A stretch of 64,000 nt of DNA from Oceanirhabdus sp942490885 (GTDB taxonomy: Bacteria > Bacillota > Clostridia > Clostridiales > Clostridiaceae): assembly GCA_942490885.1 (NCBI GenBank), contig CALNYT010000002.1:2728001-2792000 (forward strand). Direction: 5' to 3'. The notes under the pieces are model-generated. The model was not told the origin of the DNA. It did no database searches and worked only from the letters and a program-made list of their open reading frames with translations. Both the position numbers and the translations under genes were made by a program. Positions within the stretch are counted from its first letter, which is position 1. Every line of letters starts with the position of its first letter. This document shows, piece by piece, positions 1-9,347 of this stretch.

Positions 1-1743
1 TATGGTAAATATATTCATTTCCATGCGCTAGATACTCAACTGAAGTTCTAAGCACCTGAGAAGCCATTTCCTTCATTTGCTTAAGCATATTTTCTGCACA
101 TTTCTTTACTGCATTTCCACCCATAAAGGTATATTTTGAAGCAACAGTAGACCAATCATAAGGATGACGACTTGTGTCGTTGTCCCACATTACCTTTACC
201 TTTTCTATTGGCATGTCAAGAACTTCTGCTGCAATCTGAGCCATTATTGTATTTGCTCCCTGCCCCATATCTACAATTCCAAGCATAATACGTATATTAC
301 CATCATCATCCATCTGCATAATTGCAGATGTGGAGGTATGAGGAGGCATTGCAGGAGCTTTTTGAAGGCAAGCAAGTCCCTTTCCACTGAGCTTTCCTTT
401 ATTGAAGTTTTCTTTACGTTCCACCTCAGAACAGTATCCAGTCCACCGGATTTCCTTTGCTACAGCTTCTAGACATTCAGCAGGTCGTCCTGAATTTTCA
501 TTTATCAGCTCTCCACTTATTGTATGAGAACCTGACCTTAATATATTCGCCATTCGGAATTCATAAGGGTCCATTCCAAGTTTCTGCGCTACCATATCCA
601 TCTGACGTTCCACAACCCAGTGTGTTTCAAGATGCCCAAAACCTCTGTAAGCTGTGCTAAAGACTTTGTTTGTATAAAGTGTTCGAGAATGTATCTCAAT
701 ATTAGGTATCTCGTAAGGACCTGCTCCTGAGTAAGTTGCTGCTTTCCCCACATTTACACCATAATCAGCATAAGCTCCGCTGTCCCAATCATAATAAACT
801 TCAACAGCAGTAATCTTCCCATCTTTTTTTACCCCTGTTTTTATACGTCCACGCATCCCGGCCCTGGTAGGAAGTTGATTAAATTCCTCTTCCCTTGTTG
901 CGGTTAACTTTACAGGTCGACCTTTGCTGGCACGTGAGAGTACTGTTACAAGTGGTTCAAGGTGTATACCTGCCTTGCCTCCAAAACCTCCTCCCACATA
1001 GGGTACAATCACCTGTATATCAGCAGTGGATATCTGTAGAGCTTTTGCAAGCAACTTGCGTACTCCAAAAGGAGATTGAGATGAAGACCATATTTTAATC
1101 TTATTTGTATAGGTGTCAGCTTGTGCTATAGCAACATGGGTTTCCATAGGCGCATGGGCAACTGCTGGAAGATCAAGCTCATTTTCTACAATTAGGTCAG
1201 CCTCTTGGAAGCCTTTTTTTACATCGCCCTTTATGGTTTTGTTCCAGCTAGCAATGTTGGAATCAGGCTGTGGAAAGAAAACACCTTTAATATATTCAAG
1301 TTCATTTATATCTTCATGTACAAGTATTTTACCTTCTAATGCTTCATCAATAGTTTGTATACTAGAAAGTTGCTTGTACTGAATTTTTATTTTGGATAAA
1401 GCAAGTTCTGCTGTCTTTTCATCTACTGCAGCAACAGCAGCAACTGGCTCTCCCTGATATCTAACAGTACCTCTTGCAAGGATACACTTGTCAACCATAT
1501 AGAGTCCAACAAGATAAGGTATATCATCACCTGTAAGTACAGCTTTAACCCCAGGTAAAGCTTTAGCTTCACTTACATCTATGGATAGAATTTCTGCTCT
1601 TGCATAGGGTGAATAAAGACACTTTGCAAACAACATTCCTGGTAATTCCATATCATAGGTAAAAACTGCCTGTCCGGTTACTTTTTCTAATGCCTCAGCT
1701 CGGTCGAAAGATTTCCCAATATGGTGGTATTGTTTATCACTCA
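1..1743 (-). CDS. Molybdenum hydroxylase large (Mo-binding) subunit, xanthine dehydrogenase family, 3' end outside window
   Basis: This is the catalytic, molybdopterin-binding subunit of a three-subunit xanthine dehydrogenase/aldehyde oxidase-type hydroxylase. Only the first ~580 residues are in the window; the C-terminal part lies beyond base 1. Family motifs seen are VTGQAVFTYDMELPGMLFAK near the N-terminus, GGGFGGK in the middle and the AYRGFGH segment. The start is the ATG at 1743, preceded by GGAGA; it overlaps the stop of the iron-sulfur subunit by a few bases, so the two are translationally coupled. Such enzymes hydroxylate N-heterocycles or aldehydes with water as the oxygen source. 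The neighbours (AllFGH-like proteins, cyclase, thiolase-fold protein) argue against a plain purine operon, so the substrate is unknown. Confidence 0.9.
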
Positions 1744-2279
1744 TTCTCCATTAACCCCCTTTCAAGCTTGGCAGCTGATTTGATTGCCGCTATAATAGGA
1801 ACATATCCTGTGCAGCGACAAAAATTACCTGCAATTGCTTCCTTTATTTCTTTCTCATTGGGGTCAGAATTTCTATCTAAAAGAGCCCGTGCTGACATTA
1901 ACATACCTGGAGTGCAAAAACCACATTGAAGAGCATCATGGCTTATGAACTCCTGCTGAAGTATTGAGATTTTTCCATTCTTATTAAGTCCTTCTACTGT
2001 TATGATGTTTGCATCTTCAGCTTCCAAAGCTAATATGATACATGAATTCACAGCCATACCATTCATTATTATTGTACATGCTCCACATTCCCCCTCACCA
2101 CACCCTTCCTTTGTGCCAAATAACTTTAATTCCTTACGTAAAAAATTTAGCAACGTCATAGTAGGATCAATATAAGTACATACTTTTTCTCCATTTACGA
2201 TGCAATTAAGCATCACTGGTTTTAGCCCAGAATCAACATGAGTAAAGCAATTTTCTTGATTGTTATGATTTTTGCACAT
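1737..2279 (-). CDS. Molybdenum hydroxylase [2Fe-2S] subunit
   Basis: Small electron-transfer subunit of the molybdenum hydroxylase, 180 residues, with two [2Fe-2S] clusters. The plant-type cluster motif CGEGECGAC and the C-terminal CGFCTPG and CRCTGY motifs are all present, so it should be functional. I place the start at the ATG at 2279: it follows GGGAGGTG with good spacing, and the FAD-subunit stop codon ends at 2281. A longer reading to 2318 exists but lacks this signal. The N-terminus (about 30 residues before the ferredoxin fold, with MCKNHN) is a little longer than usual for the family. It passes electrons from the Mo site to the FAD subunit. Confidence 0.93.
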   Translation of the reverse strand: MCKNHNNQENCFTHVDSGLKPVMLNCIVNGEKVCTYIDPTMTLLNFLRKELKLFGTKEGCGEGECGACTIIMNGMAVNSCIILALEAEDANIITVEGLNKNGKISILQQEFISHDALQCGFCTPGMLMSARALLDRNSDPNEKEIKEAIAGNFCRCTGYVPIIAAIKSAAKLERGLMENE

Positions 2280-2280
2280 A

Positions 2281-3135
2281 TTATTCACCTCCCATGGATG
2301 ATAAATGCAGCAAAGCACGTTTTACAAGAACTTCTGAAACATGAAAACGGTATTCAGCCGATGATCGCACATCCGAAATTGGATTAATTATATTTCGTAC
2401 TTCTTTTCCTGCCATAACAGCTAGTTCAGAAGTTAACGGCTGTGAACTCAAAGTTTCTTCAATCTTATATAACCTTATTGGTGTTGGTGCCACAGCAGAC
2501 ATAGCCAATTTGATTTTTTTGTCCGCAGTCATTCTGGCTGTTACACCAACTATGCCAAGATCATGTCCCTTTATTCTTGCCTGCTTTAAAAATATACTAG
2601 TATCCCCTTCTGAAACATCTGGAAGAGAAACACCCATAACAAGCTCATTTGTCTTCAATACTGTCTTCTTTACACCAACAAAAAATGAATTAATATCAAC
2701 TATTCTAGTACCTTCTATACTTGCAATATACACCTTTGCATCGTATACCATAAGCGGACCTGCAAGATCTGCTCCAGGTGATGCATTACAAATATTCCCC
2801 ACAACTGTAGCACGGTTTCGCAGCTGATAAGAAGCAAGGGAGTTTGCTGCTTGTACCAGTGCAGGATACTTTTCAAGGATTAACTTTGATTCTGCAACAT
2901 GATTAACTGTAACTGAAGCACCGATAAATAAGCCGCCCTTTTTTTTATATTCCAAAGATTTTGTTTCAGATATACCCTTGATATCGAGAATATGTTCGGA
3001 TGTCTCTGCATTACGACGAAGAAGAATCATTAAGTCTGTTCCACCAGCCAAAATTCTAGTGCCAGCATTCTGCTCCAGATAATTCAGAGCTTCTGACAGT
3101 TTTTGTGGTTTTACATAATCAAACTTGCTTAACAC
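2281..3135 (-). CDS. Molybdenum hydroxylase FAD-binding subunit
   Basis: FAD subunit (CoxM/XdhB type) of the hydroxylase, 284 residues. The FAD-binding segment ILAGGTDLMILLRRN (about residues 29-43) and the second motif VVGNICNASPGADLAGPL (about residues 111-128) are typical of the family. The start is GTG at 3135 behind a strong AAGGAGGT at seven bases. It lies between the DUF35 gene (32 bases upstream) and the iron-sulfur subunit (adjacent), so the three hydroxylase subunits are read FAD, Fe-S, Mo. It transfers electrons from the clusters to an acceptor such as NAD or a ferredoxin; the acceptor cannot be told from sequence. Confidence 0.92.
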   Translation of the reverse strand: MLSKFDYVKPQKLSEALNYLEQNAGTRILAGGTDLMILLRRNAETSEHILDIKGISETKSLEYKKKGGLFIGASVTVNHVAESKLILEKYPALVQAANSLASYQLRNRATVVGNICNASPGADLAGPLMVYDAKVYIASIEGTRIVDINSFFVGVKKTVLKTNELVMGVSLPDVSEGDTSIFLKQARIKGHDLGIVGVTARMTADKKIKLAMSAVAPTPIRLYKIEETLSSQPLTSELAVMAGKEVRNIINPISDVRSSAEYRFHVSEVLVKRALLHLSSMGGE

Positions 3136-3166
3136 AGTTGCTACCTCCTTATTGTACTGCCAAATG

Positions 3167-3505
3167 TTAATTAAAAATAAATCCGTAGTAATCCTTGCCG
3201 ATGCCTTCTTTTACAACTCCTACTGTTGCATTAAGTTTCATCCCTATCTGAGGATTTTCTACTTCGAGCTGTCCACTTACGACAAGACCATTTGTAAATT
3301 TAACAATTCCAAAACCTATATATGGCTTCATGTATCCCTCAGGAAGATTATATACTTTTGTATAGGTTAAAAGAGTTACTTCCCCAGAAAGCGGAACTTC
3401 AGCAAACTCTCTATTTCCACACTTTTTACATATATAATGCTTAGGATGGTGGAGTTCACCACAAGTTGTACATTTATAAGCATTCATTTCTTGTGTCATA
3501 ATCAT
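3167..3505 (-). CDS. Zn-ribbon OB-fold protein (DUF35 family)
   Basis: A 112-residue DUF35 protein: an N-terminal rubredoxin-like zinc ribbon with four Cys (CTTCGELHHPKHYICKKCG, about residues 13-31) followed by an OB-fold. DUF35 proteins pair with thiolase-superfamily enzymes, as in archaeal acetoacetyl-CoA thiolase, PhlB with PhlC, and ChsH2-DUF35 with the aldolase Ltp2, where they help bind acyl-CoA. Its start at 3505 overlaps the thiolase-fold gene stop as ATGA and has GGAGAAGG upstream, so the two are very likely made as a complex. It sits directly before the hydroxylase genes. Confidence 0.88.
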   Translation of the reverse strand: MIMTQEMNAYKCTTCGELHHPKHYICKKCGNREFAEVPLSGEVTLLTYTKVYNLPEGYMKPYIGFGIVKFTNGLVVSGQLEVENPQIGMKLNATVGVVKEGIGKDYYGFIFN

Positions 3506-4698
3506 TCCTTCTCCTTTGTAAGTATCATTGCAACAACATTATTACCAAAACCACCAAAGTTAACAGTAAGACCAGCTTTAGCACCCTCTATTTGACGTCC
3601 TGCAGCTTCTCCTCTTAGTTGTTTTACAATTTCTACAACCTGTGAAATGCCAGTTGCACCAAGTGGATGTCCCTTTGCTTTTAAACCTCCTGAGGTGTTA
3701 ATTGGGATTTTGCCACCAATCTTTGTTTCTCCATTTCTGGCTGCTATATGACCCTCACCTCTCTTGAAAAAGCCAACCTCTTCTGATTCAACTATCTCTA
3801 ATATTTGGAAAGCATCATGAAGTTCTGCAACATCAATATCCTGTGGAGTAAGCCCTGACATTTTATATGCCTTTTGTGCTGCAAGACGAACAGCAAGTAA
3901 ATCCGTAGGTACTTCTCTTTCAGCCACAGCATGAGTATCTGTAGCTTGACCTATCCCTGCTATTTTTACTGGTTTTTTCATGAATTTATCTGCCTTGTCC
4001 ATGGCACATAATAAAACTGCTGCTGACCCGTCAGATACAGGGCAAACATGATACATACGAAGTGGCTCTGCAACATATGGATTCATTACATGTGCATCTT
4101 CATCTTCTGTTATACAATAAAGATTAGGCACCACGTGTATATGGGCTACTGGATTATGGACTGCATTCTCGTGATTCTTAACTGATACTATAGATAAATC
4201 CTTTTCAGTTACTCCATACTTCTCCATACATAACTTTGTAAAGAGTCCTGCAAAAGCTGGCAAAGTTAACCCATAGTTATATTCAGCCTCTGGGTGAAGC
4301 ATTGTAGCAACAAAATCCGTGCCTTCCCATCCGCTAACAACCCTCATCATTTCTCCGCCAACAACAAGCACACAGTCACACATACCACTAGCTATAGCCA
4401 TATAACCAAGTTTTATAGCCGATGCTCCTGATGCTGGCCCATTTTCTATTGTCTCAGCCATTGCTGGTCTAAGATTTAAATAATCTACAAGTGCAGATGC
4501 TATACCACTTTGTTTATTAAGGATACCCGCACCCATTGTTGATACAAAAACCTGATCAACACCATGCCCTACCCCTGTTTTTACACCAGCGTCATCTAGT
4601 GCCTCCACAGCAGCCATGCTTAGCATATCAGTAAATGTTCCGCCTGACATTTTACCAAATTTACTATGACCAACCCCTACAATACCAACTTCTCTCAT
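3502..4698 (-). CDS. Thiolase-superfamily protein (SCP2-thiolase type) lacking the nucleophilic Cys; possible retro-aldolase
   Basis: A 398-residue thiolase-fold protein of the SCP-x/lipid-transfer type. Both halves are complete: the N-terminal half has the NGPASGASA segment, the C-terminal half has AELHDAF and GGLKAKGHPLGATG. The active-site loop of thiolases reads C-A/S-x-G; here residue 88 is Pro (ENGPASG), so the acyl-accepting Cys is absent while the His-containing motifs remain. Thiolase-fold partners of DUF35 proteins without this Cys are known as retro-aldolases (Ltp2 in steroid side-chain breakdown). The gene overlaps the DUF35 gene by four bases and the upstream GNAT-like gene by four bases. 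I infer a C-C bond cleaving or condensing step on a CoA-linked intermediate; plain thiolysis is unlikely. Confidence 0.82.
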   Translation of the reverse strand: MREVGIVGVGHSKFGKMSGGTFTDMLSMAAVEALDDAGVKTGVGHGVDQVFVSTMGAGILNKQSGIASALVDYLNLRPAMAETIENGPASGASAIKLGYMAIASGMCDCVLVVGGEMMRVVSGWEGTDFVATMLHPEAEYNYGLTLPAFAGLFTKLCMEKYGVTEKDLSIVSVKNHENAVHNPVAHIHVVPNLYCITEDEDAHVMNPYVAEPLRMYHVCPVSDGSAAVLLCAMDKADKFMKKPVKIAGIGQATDTHAVAEREVPTDLLAVRLAAQKAYKMSGLTPQDIDVAELHDAFQILEIVESEEVGFFKRGEGHIAARNGETKIGGKIPINTSGGLKAKGHPLGATGISQVVEIVKQLRGEAAGRQIEGAKAGLTVNFGGFGNNVVAMILTKEKE

Positions 4699-5369
4699 CT
4701 TTTATACCCTGGAATTTGCACATAAGTTGATGGAAGTATTGGATTCTCTGCAGTTTTAAGTAATTCTTCCTTTACAGGACGGCGGCCAGTAAGTTTAGAA
4801 CCCTTGTGTTTTTCCCACAATGCTTTAGTTAACACATAAGTTGGTACACCACCTAGCTCATGCCATGTTTCTGGTCTTGATTCAAGTTCATATTCAATCA
4901 TCCATCTCTTAAACCCATTTGGACTCTCTGCAACTATTAGTACTTCTTCTTGGTTTAAAATATCTAAATGATATTCCATTTTTGCAGCAAATAATTGTGC
5001 TCCAATTCTAAGTCCTCGCTTTAACGTCATAGTATGATAGGACATTCCTACCTTTTCATCAACTAGACGTCCATTAACAATACCAACTATTACTCCATCT
5101 ATTGTTCCAATTAGACAATATTCATCCTTTACTCTATATCTGTAGTAACCTAAAAGCTCTGAGTATATTCTAGATGCAACAATATCATAAAAGTCAGCTT
5201 CAACTGTCATAAGTGGCTTTATTGCTTCTAAAATAAGTGGCACCTCTTCCCTTTTGATTTGGCGAATTACTAATTTTTCTCCAGTGGCCATGGTAATATA
5301 CTTAGCTGGATAAGGCGCCATTGGTGTTTCAACTGGTCTCAAACTTTGTTCCATTTTATCTATTATCAT
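4695..5369 (-). CDS. GNAT-like N-acetyltransferase-fold protein
   Basis: A 224-residue protein with a GNAT-like core: an N-terminal strand region around LVIRQIKREEVPLILEAI, a central EYCLIGTIDGVIVGIVNGRL strand pair, and a segment resembling the acetyl-CoA-binding strand-loop-helix around residues 120-150 (GLRIGAQLFAAKMEYHL). The usual Q/RxxGxG/A loop is poorly kept, so assignment rests on the overall pattern. The start at 5369 has AAAGGATGG upstream; the stop overlaps the thiolase-fold gene. Its place inside the catabolic operon suggests it acts on a pathway intermediate or on CoA chemistry, but no substrate can be named. Confidence 0.6.
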   Translation of the reverse strand: MIIDKMEQSLRPVETPMAPYPAKYITMATGEKLVIRQIKREEVPLILEAIKPLMTVEADFYDIVASRIYSELLGYYRYRVKDEYCLIGTIDGVIVGIVNGRLVDEKVGMSYHTMTLKRGLRIGAQLFAAKMEYHLDILNQEEVLIVAESPNGFKRWMIEYELESRPETWHELGGVPTYVLTKALWEKHKGSKLTGRRPVKEELLKTAENPILPSTYVQIPGYKR

Positions 5370-5489
5370 TATTTACCATCCTTTCTTATATATTTAGTGT
5401 ACCTACTTATACACTTATCCTCTTTTCATATAATAACTGGAAATTGAATTCTTACCTCCCACTTGCGAGGGTTTACTTTCTGTTAAAAT

Positions 5490-6281
5490 TTACTCTACAT
5501 CAAATGCTACTATACGTGATATGCAGGATTCTCCACCTTCAAATCTCCATGGGAAGCATCCAATTATTAGTCTCTTACCTAGCACTTTATCAATATCCCC
5601 ACCAAGATTTTCAGCATGAACAATATTATAAGGGAACAAATCATAATGCATTAATTGATAATCATCCTCTGGCCAGAAGTCTTCAATCCCTTTACCGTAT
5701 TTAGCTTTCAAATATCTATCTGCTCTTCTAGCTTCCTTTGGAGCCCATTCACGAATCTTTGTGTTCATAGGATGATCCGCAGAACCGCAGTCCACACCTA
5801 TCCATTTAAATTCCATTTCCTTACACCAATTTGCAAATTCCTTTGTAGGTCCTGGATGTCTCATCATTACTCTTTCCTCATCTGCCTCTGGTTCATCCCA
5901 GCCATATTTATGATAGCCAGTGTGTATAATTAAAATATCACCCTTTCTAACATCTGCTCTTTCCATTATGTCCTTTGAAGTGTATATTCCATAATCCTCT
6001 GCTATATCAGATATATCAACAACAACTCCTGGTGCCACAAGTTCTTCTAATGGAATACTTGCTATATCCCTACCATGTGTACAAAAGTGTAAAGAACCAT
6101 CTAGATGAGTACCAACATGATTTGAATGAGTTAATACCTGCCCATTGGCACCATTAGATGAAAGCCTTTTGAAAAACTTAATTTCAAGTGGCTCATAGGT
6201 TGGCCATGCAGGAGTTAAGTGACTAATTCTTTGAGTTAGATCATACATCTTCACATTCTTAAACATATCAATAATATTCAT
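5490..6281 (-). CDS. Cyclase family protein (metal-dependent hydrolase, kynurenine formamidase/isatin hydrolase-like)
   Basis: A 263-residue member of the cyclase family (PF04199). The signature metal-binding motif HVGTHLDGSLHF is present, as is the later GVDCGSADHP region that holds further metal ligands. Relatives such as bacterial kynurenine formamidase and isatin hydrolase hydrolyse amide or lactam bonds with Mn or Zn, so here it could open a hydroxylated N-heterocycle made by the molybdenum hydroxylase. The start is the ATG at 6281, five bases after GGAGG; a longer reading from 6293 would put the Shine-Dalgarno inside the gene. About 120 bases without a clear gene separate it from the GNAT-like gene. 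Confidence 0.85.
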   Translation of the reverse strand: MNIIDMFKNVKMYDLTQRISHLTPAWPTYEPLEIKFFKRLSSNGANGQVLTHSNHVGTHLDGSLHFCTHGRDIASIPLEELVAPGVVVDISDIAEDYGIYTSKDIMERADVRKGDILIIHTGYHKYGWDEPEADEERVMMRHPGPTKEFANWCKEMEFKWIGVDCGSADHPMNTKIREWAPKEARRADRYLKAKYGKGIEDFWPEDDYQLMHYDLFPYNIVHAENLGGDIDKVLGKRLIIGCFPWRFEGGESCISRIVAFDVE

Positions 6282-6312
6282 ATATACCTCCATTTATAAT
6301 TAATTATTTAGC

Positions 6313-6364
6313 TATATATAACGCATTAACAAATCAACATGTAAAAACTTTATTGCGTTATATA
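6313..6364 (-). repeat. Intercistronic inverted repeat between DUF1116 and cyclase genes
   Basis: Two 12-base arms (ATATATAACGCA at 6313-6324 and TGCGTTATATAT at 6353-6364) enclose a 28-base loop. The upstream arm overlaps the stop codon of the DUF1116 gene. There is no long U tract after it, so it looks more like an intercistronic RNA hairpin (processing or stability) than a full terminator. Confidence 0.5.
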
Positions 6365-7767
6365 TATTTTTTAACAAAAGAATAAAGTGCATCTTCAAAA
6401 CATTTCATTGGAGGATGAACTATACCTGCCCCTACTTGACCAACACCTGCTCTATTGCATGCCACTCCAGTATTTATAATTGGTAAAATTCCTGTTTCAA
6501 TAACTTTTCTAAGATCTATTCCAGTAGGTGTACCTCTAAAATTCATATTTGGCATCTTAAAAGCATTATTTTCAGCACAGGTAATTTCATACATACTAGT
6601 TGTATAATTTACGGCATCCTTTGGGGTCCCTCCTACAAATTGAACAATGGCTGGAGCAGTGGCCATAGCGAAGCCCCCTATTCCTGCGGTTTCAGCTATT
6701 GTACTATCTCCTAAATCAGGGTTTGCATCTGTTTCATCAAAGCCTGGAAAATAAAGCCCTGTAACGTTTTCACAAGGCGCTGTATACCACTCTTCTCCAG
6801 TACCTGCTACTCTAATTCCAAAATCCGTACCATTCCTTGACATAGCATATACAACTGTACTGTATTCTATATCTTCAAGTGGATCTAAGCTGCATTTGCA
6901 TGCTGGCATAGAAACATTTAAAAAGAAATGATCATTCTTATCTATGAAGGTTAGCACCTCTGCTTTTATATCATCTGAAAAATTGGTTCTAACTATAAAT
7001 GGTGCTAATTCCCTAAATAATAAAGAAGTCCCTGCTTTATTTCTGTTATGTCCCTCATCACCCATTTGAATCATTTGTGCAAATATTGTTTTAACATCAA
7101 TACTTCCCTTCAAAATCATAGCATCCTTAATCACAGGTGCTAGGAATTCTTCCATCCAGTGTAGTTTTTCAATTACTTCTGGACTAAAAGCTCCAAATCT
7201 TAAAACTTTCCCTAATCCTTCGTTTAAAGTACAATATGCAAAGTTTCCAAAAGTCTTGTTTTGAAGTATCCAAACAGGCATTGAATAAGTTACAACCCCA
7301 GCCATAGGACCTACGGTTTTGTGATGATGACAGGAATCAAATACAATTTCTCCAGAGGCAGCTAAAGTTCTTGCCTCTTCTTCATTTGCAGCAAGCTTTT
7401 CATATATTAAACCACCTATAATAGCTCCCTTAACTGGCTCACTCATTCTATCCCAAGTTATTGGTGGCCCCGCGTGAAGAATTGTATGCTTTGTCATTCC
7501 TGGAATATCAATGCCAGCTTGACCTATTCCAACAATTATTGGCTCCGCTGCAAGAAGTCTATCTAGCGCCTCCTTATTGGCTTCTTCAATTTTTTCACTT
7601 ATACTTGTTGCTTCCAAAACAGAAAGTTTTTTAGTTGCCTGACTTGGTGGTCTCCAATTAACATGCATACTCTGTACCTTTTGTTCCTTTAAATCTTTAT
7701 GGAAAGACTCCAATCCGAGATTTATAACGGAAAGTTTCTTATTGAATAATTTATTTATCTCGGGCAT
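6358..7767 (-). CDS. DUF1116 protein (YlbE/AllG-like)
   Basis: A 469-residue DUF1116 protein, the family of E. coli YlbE/AllG. In E. coli AllF, AllG and AllH together form the oxamate carbamoyltransferase of anaerobic allantoin use, which phosphorolyses oxalurate to oxamate and carbamoyl phosphate. Recognisable blocks are EPIIVGIGQAGIDIPGM, FDSCHHHKTVGPMAGV, GDEGHNRNKAG and the CKCSLDPLED region. The start at 7767 follows GGAGG at eight bases; the reading from 7785 has no such signal. It sits directly between the FdrA-like gene and the cyclase gene. Function by homology: one subunit of a carbamoyl-transfer or related acyl-phosphate-forming complex; the exact substrate is open. Confidence 0.88.
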   Translation of the reverse strand: MPEINKLFNKKLSVINLGLESFHKDLKEQKVQSMHVNWRPPSQATKKLSVLEATSISEKIEEANKEALDRLLAAEPIIVGIGQAGIDIPGMTKHTILHAGPPITWDRMSEPVKGAIIGGLIYEKLAANEEEARTLAASGEIVFDSCHHHKTVGPMAGVVTYSMPVWILQNKTFGNFAYCTLNEGLGKVLRFGAFSPEVIEKLHWMEEFLAPVIKDAMILKGSIDVKTIFAQMIQMGDEGHNRNKAGTSLLFRELAPFIVRTNFSDDIKAEVLTFIDKNDHFFLNVSMPACKCSLDPLEDIEYSTVVYAMSRNGTDFGIRVAGTGEEWYTAPCENVTGLYFPGFDETDANPDLGDSTIAETAGIGGFAMATAPAIVQFVGGTPKDAVNYTTSMYEITCAENNAFKMPNMNFRGTPTGIDLRKVIETGILPIINTGVACNRAGVGQVGAGIVHPPMKCFEDALYSFVKKYI

Positions 7768-7787
7768 AACACAGACCTCCTTCATAT

Positions 7788-9347
7788 CTATAGTTTTTCA
7801 AGAATTAATGAGGATAGTTTTACAGCTTGAGCATTAGATGGCATTAAAATAACTCCTTCTTTTTCTAGCTTTTCACATTGGTCTTTGTAATTTTGAGGGT
7901 CCAACTCTGTACCACAAACATACCCAATTACACATAAATATTTATTATTGCTTTTCATAGCTGTTTTCGCATTTCTTATAGCTTCAAGCATTTCTCCTGC
8001 AGGATCTATATTTGATCCATAACCAAGCACAAAATCCATAAGTACTATGGCAACTTCGTGATCATAGGCTTCCTTTATAAGTCTTTCTACCCTAGCAGTT
8101 GGATCTATCATAGGATGTGGCTTTCCAACAGTGAAATCATCGTCACCCAGGTCAATGCACGTATGCTCCACACTTTTGTGTATATCCTCTAATCTAAGTT
8201 CCGGTAACAATGGGATATTAGAATATACCCTATAACCGTCCTTACCCAGCATCTTCATTGCTTCATCCGCTAAGGTTCCACCAGTATATAAAGCTCTTAA
8301 ATACTTCTGTCCTTTATTAAACTTTTTCCATTCACCTTGGACAATTTTTTCTATTTCCTCATCTGATAATGTAAAGCCAGTAAAATCCTCTATTTCCTGT
8401 GCCTCTGACAACAGTAAGGCCTTTCTTGCTGCGTCCTCTAGGTTTACACATGAGTATGCACCCTGCTTTTCAATTTCGCACCTATCGCCACCTATAAAAC
8501 ACGCGACAACTGGCTTATCTGTGGTCTTTACCATATTTAGTATTTTTTGAGCTACCTCAGGTGCTGGAGGTTTAGAAATTAACACTATAACCTTGGTTTC
8601 TTCATCATTGATTAAGGCTTTAAAACCCTCAATCATCATAATTCCACCAACTTGACTTTTAAGATCTCTTCCACCTGTTCCGATAACCTGGGATACTCCA
8701 CCACCCATTTTATCTATAATCACAGTAACCTCCTGGGTTCCTGTACCAGAAGCTCCTACAATACCTATGTCCCCTCTTCTCACAACATTTGCAAAACAAA
8801 GGGGTACTCCATTAATAATTGCAGTGCCACAATCTGGTCCCATAACCAGCAGTCCCTTATCTCTGCCTATTTCCTTTAACTCTATTTCTTCTTCTACTGT
8901 GACATTATCACTAAATAACATTACATGAAGATTATTATTTAGCGCTTTTCTTGCTTCATAAGCTGCATACTTTCCTGGCAAGGATATAACTGCCATATTA
9001 GCTCTCTCAAGATGCTTAACTGCAGCACTAAGAGTTATGGGTTTGTACTCTAGAGCTGAATCATCGTAGTCCGCCTTAGTATTTAATAATTCATCAACCT
9101 TTTTAACGATGGTTTTAAGTATATTTTCCTCATCACTTGCTACTGCTATAAAAAAATCATTTGGTGTCAATCCCTTTACTTCATCATTTGACAACCCCAA
9201 ATTTTGTGTTAGCTCTTTATTCAGTTCTGTTCCCATGCCAACAATAACATCTTTGACATTTGACATTTTTTTAATTTCCTTAGTTATTAGCATTAATGCC
9301 ACAGAATCATAGTAAGTATTTTTTCTAATATCTACACACAGATTCAT
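7788..9347 (-). CDS. fdrA: FdrA-family protein (AllF-like, acyl-CoA synthetase fold)
   Basis: A 519-residue FdrA protein, related to succinyl-CoA synthetase alpha/beta subunits. The family N-terminus IRKNTYYDSVALMLITKEI is clear. The Rossmann CoA-ligase part has GPDCGTAIINGVPLCFANV and GIVGASGTGTQEV (about residues 180-215), and the C-terminal half has DLGDDDFTVGKPHPMIDP. The start at 9347 has AGGAGGG upstream and overlaps the end of the DUF2877 gene by 23 bases. With DUF1116 and DUF2877 neighbours it matches the AllFGH set that forms carbamoyl phosphate from a ureido acid. No carbamate kinase is seen in the window, so that enzyme would have to be encoded elsewhere. Confidence 0.88.
   Translation of the reverse strand: MNLCVDIRKNTYYDSVALMLITKEIKKMSNVKDVIVGMGTELNKELTQNLGLSNDEVKGLTPNDFFIAVASDEENILKTIVKKVDELLNTKADYDDSALEYKPITLSAAVKHLERANMAVISLPGKYAAYEARKALNNNLHVMLFSDNVTVEEEIELKEIGRDKGLLVMGPDCGTAIINGVPLCFANVVRRGDIGIVGASGTGTQEVTVIIDKMGGGVSQVIGTGGRDLKSQVGGIMMIEGFKALINDEETKVIVLISKPPAPEVAQKILNMVKTTDKPVVACFIGGDRCEIEKQGAYSCVNLEDAARKALLLSEAQEIEDFTGFTLSDEEIEKIVQGEWKKFNKGQKYLRALYTGGTLADEAMKMLGKDGYRVYSNIPLLPELRLEDIHKSVEHTCIDLGDDDFTVGKPHPMIDPTARVERLIKEAYDHEVAIVLMDFVLGYGSNIDPAGEMLEAIRNAKTAMKSNNKYLCVIGYVCGTELDPQNYKDQCEKLEKEGVILMPSNAQAVKLSSLILEKL

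Noticed and set aside
1..3135. Calling the molybdenum hydroxylase a purine (xanthine) dehydrogenase
   Set aside because: The subunits fit, but the neighbouring genes are not those of standard purine breakdown, so the substrate is left open.
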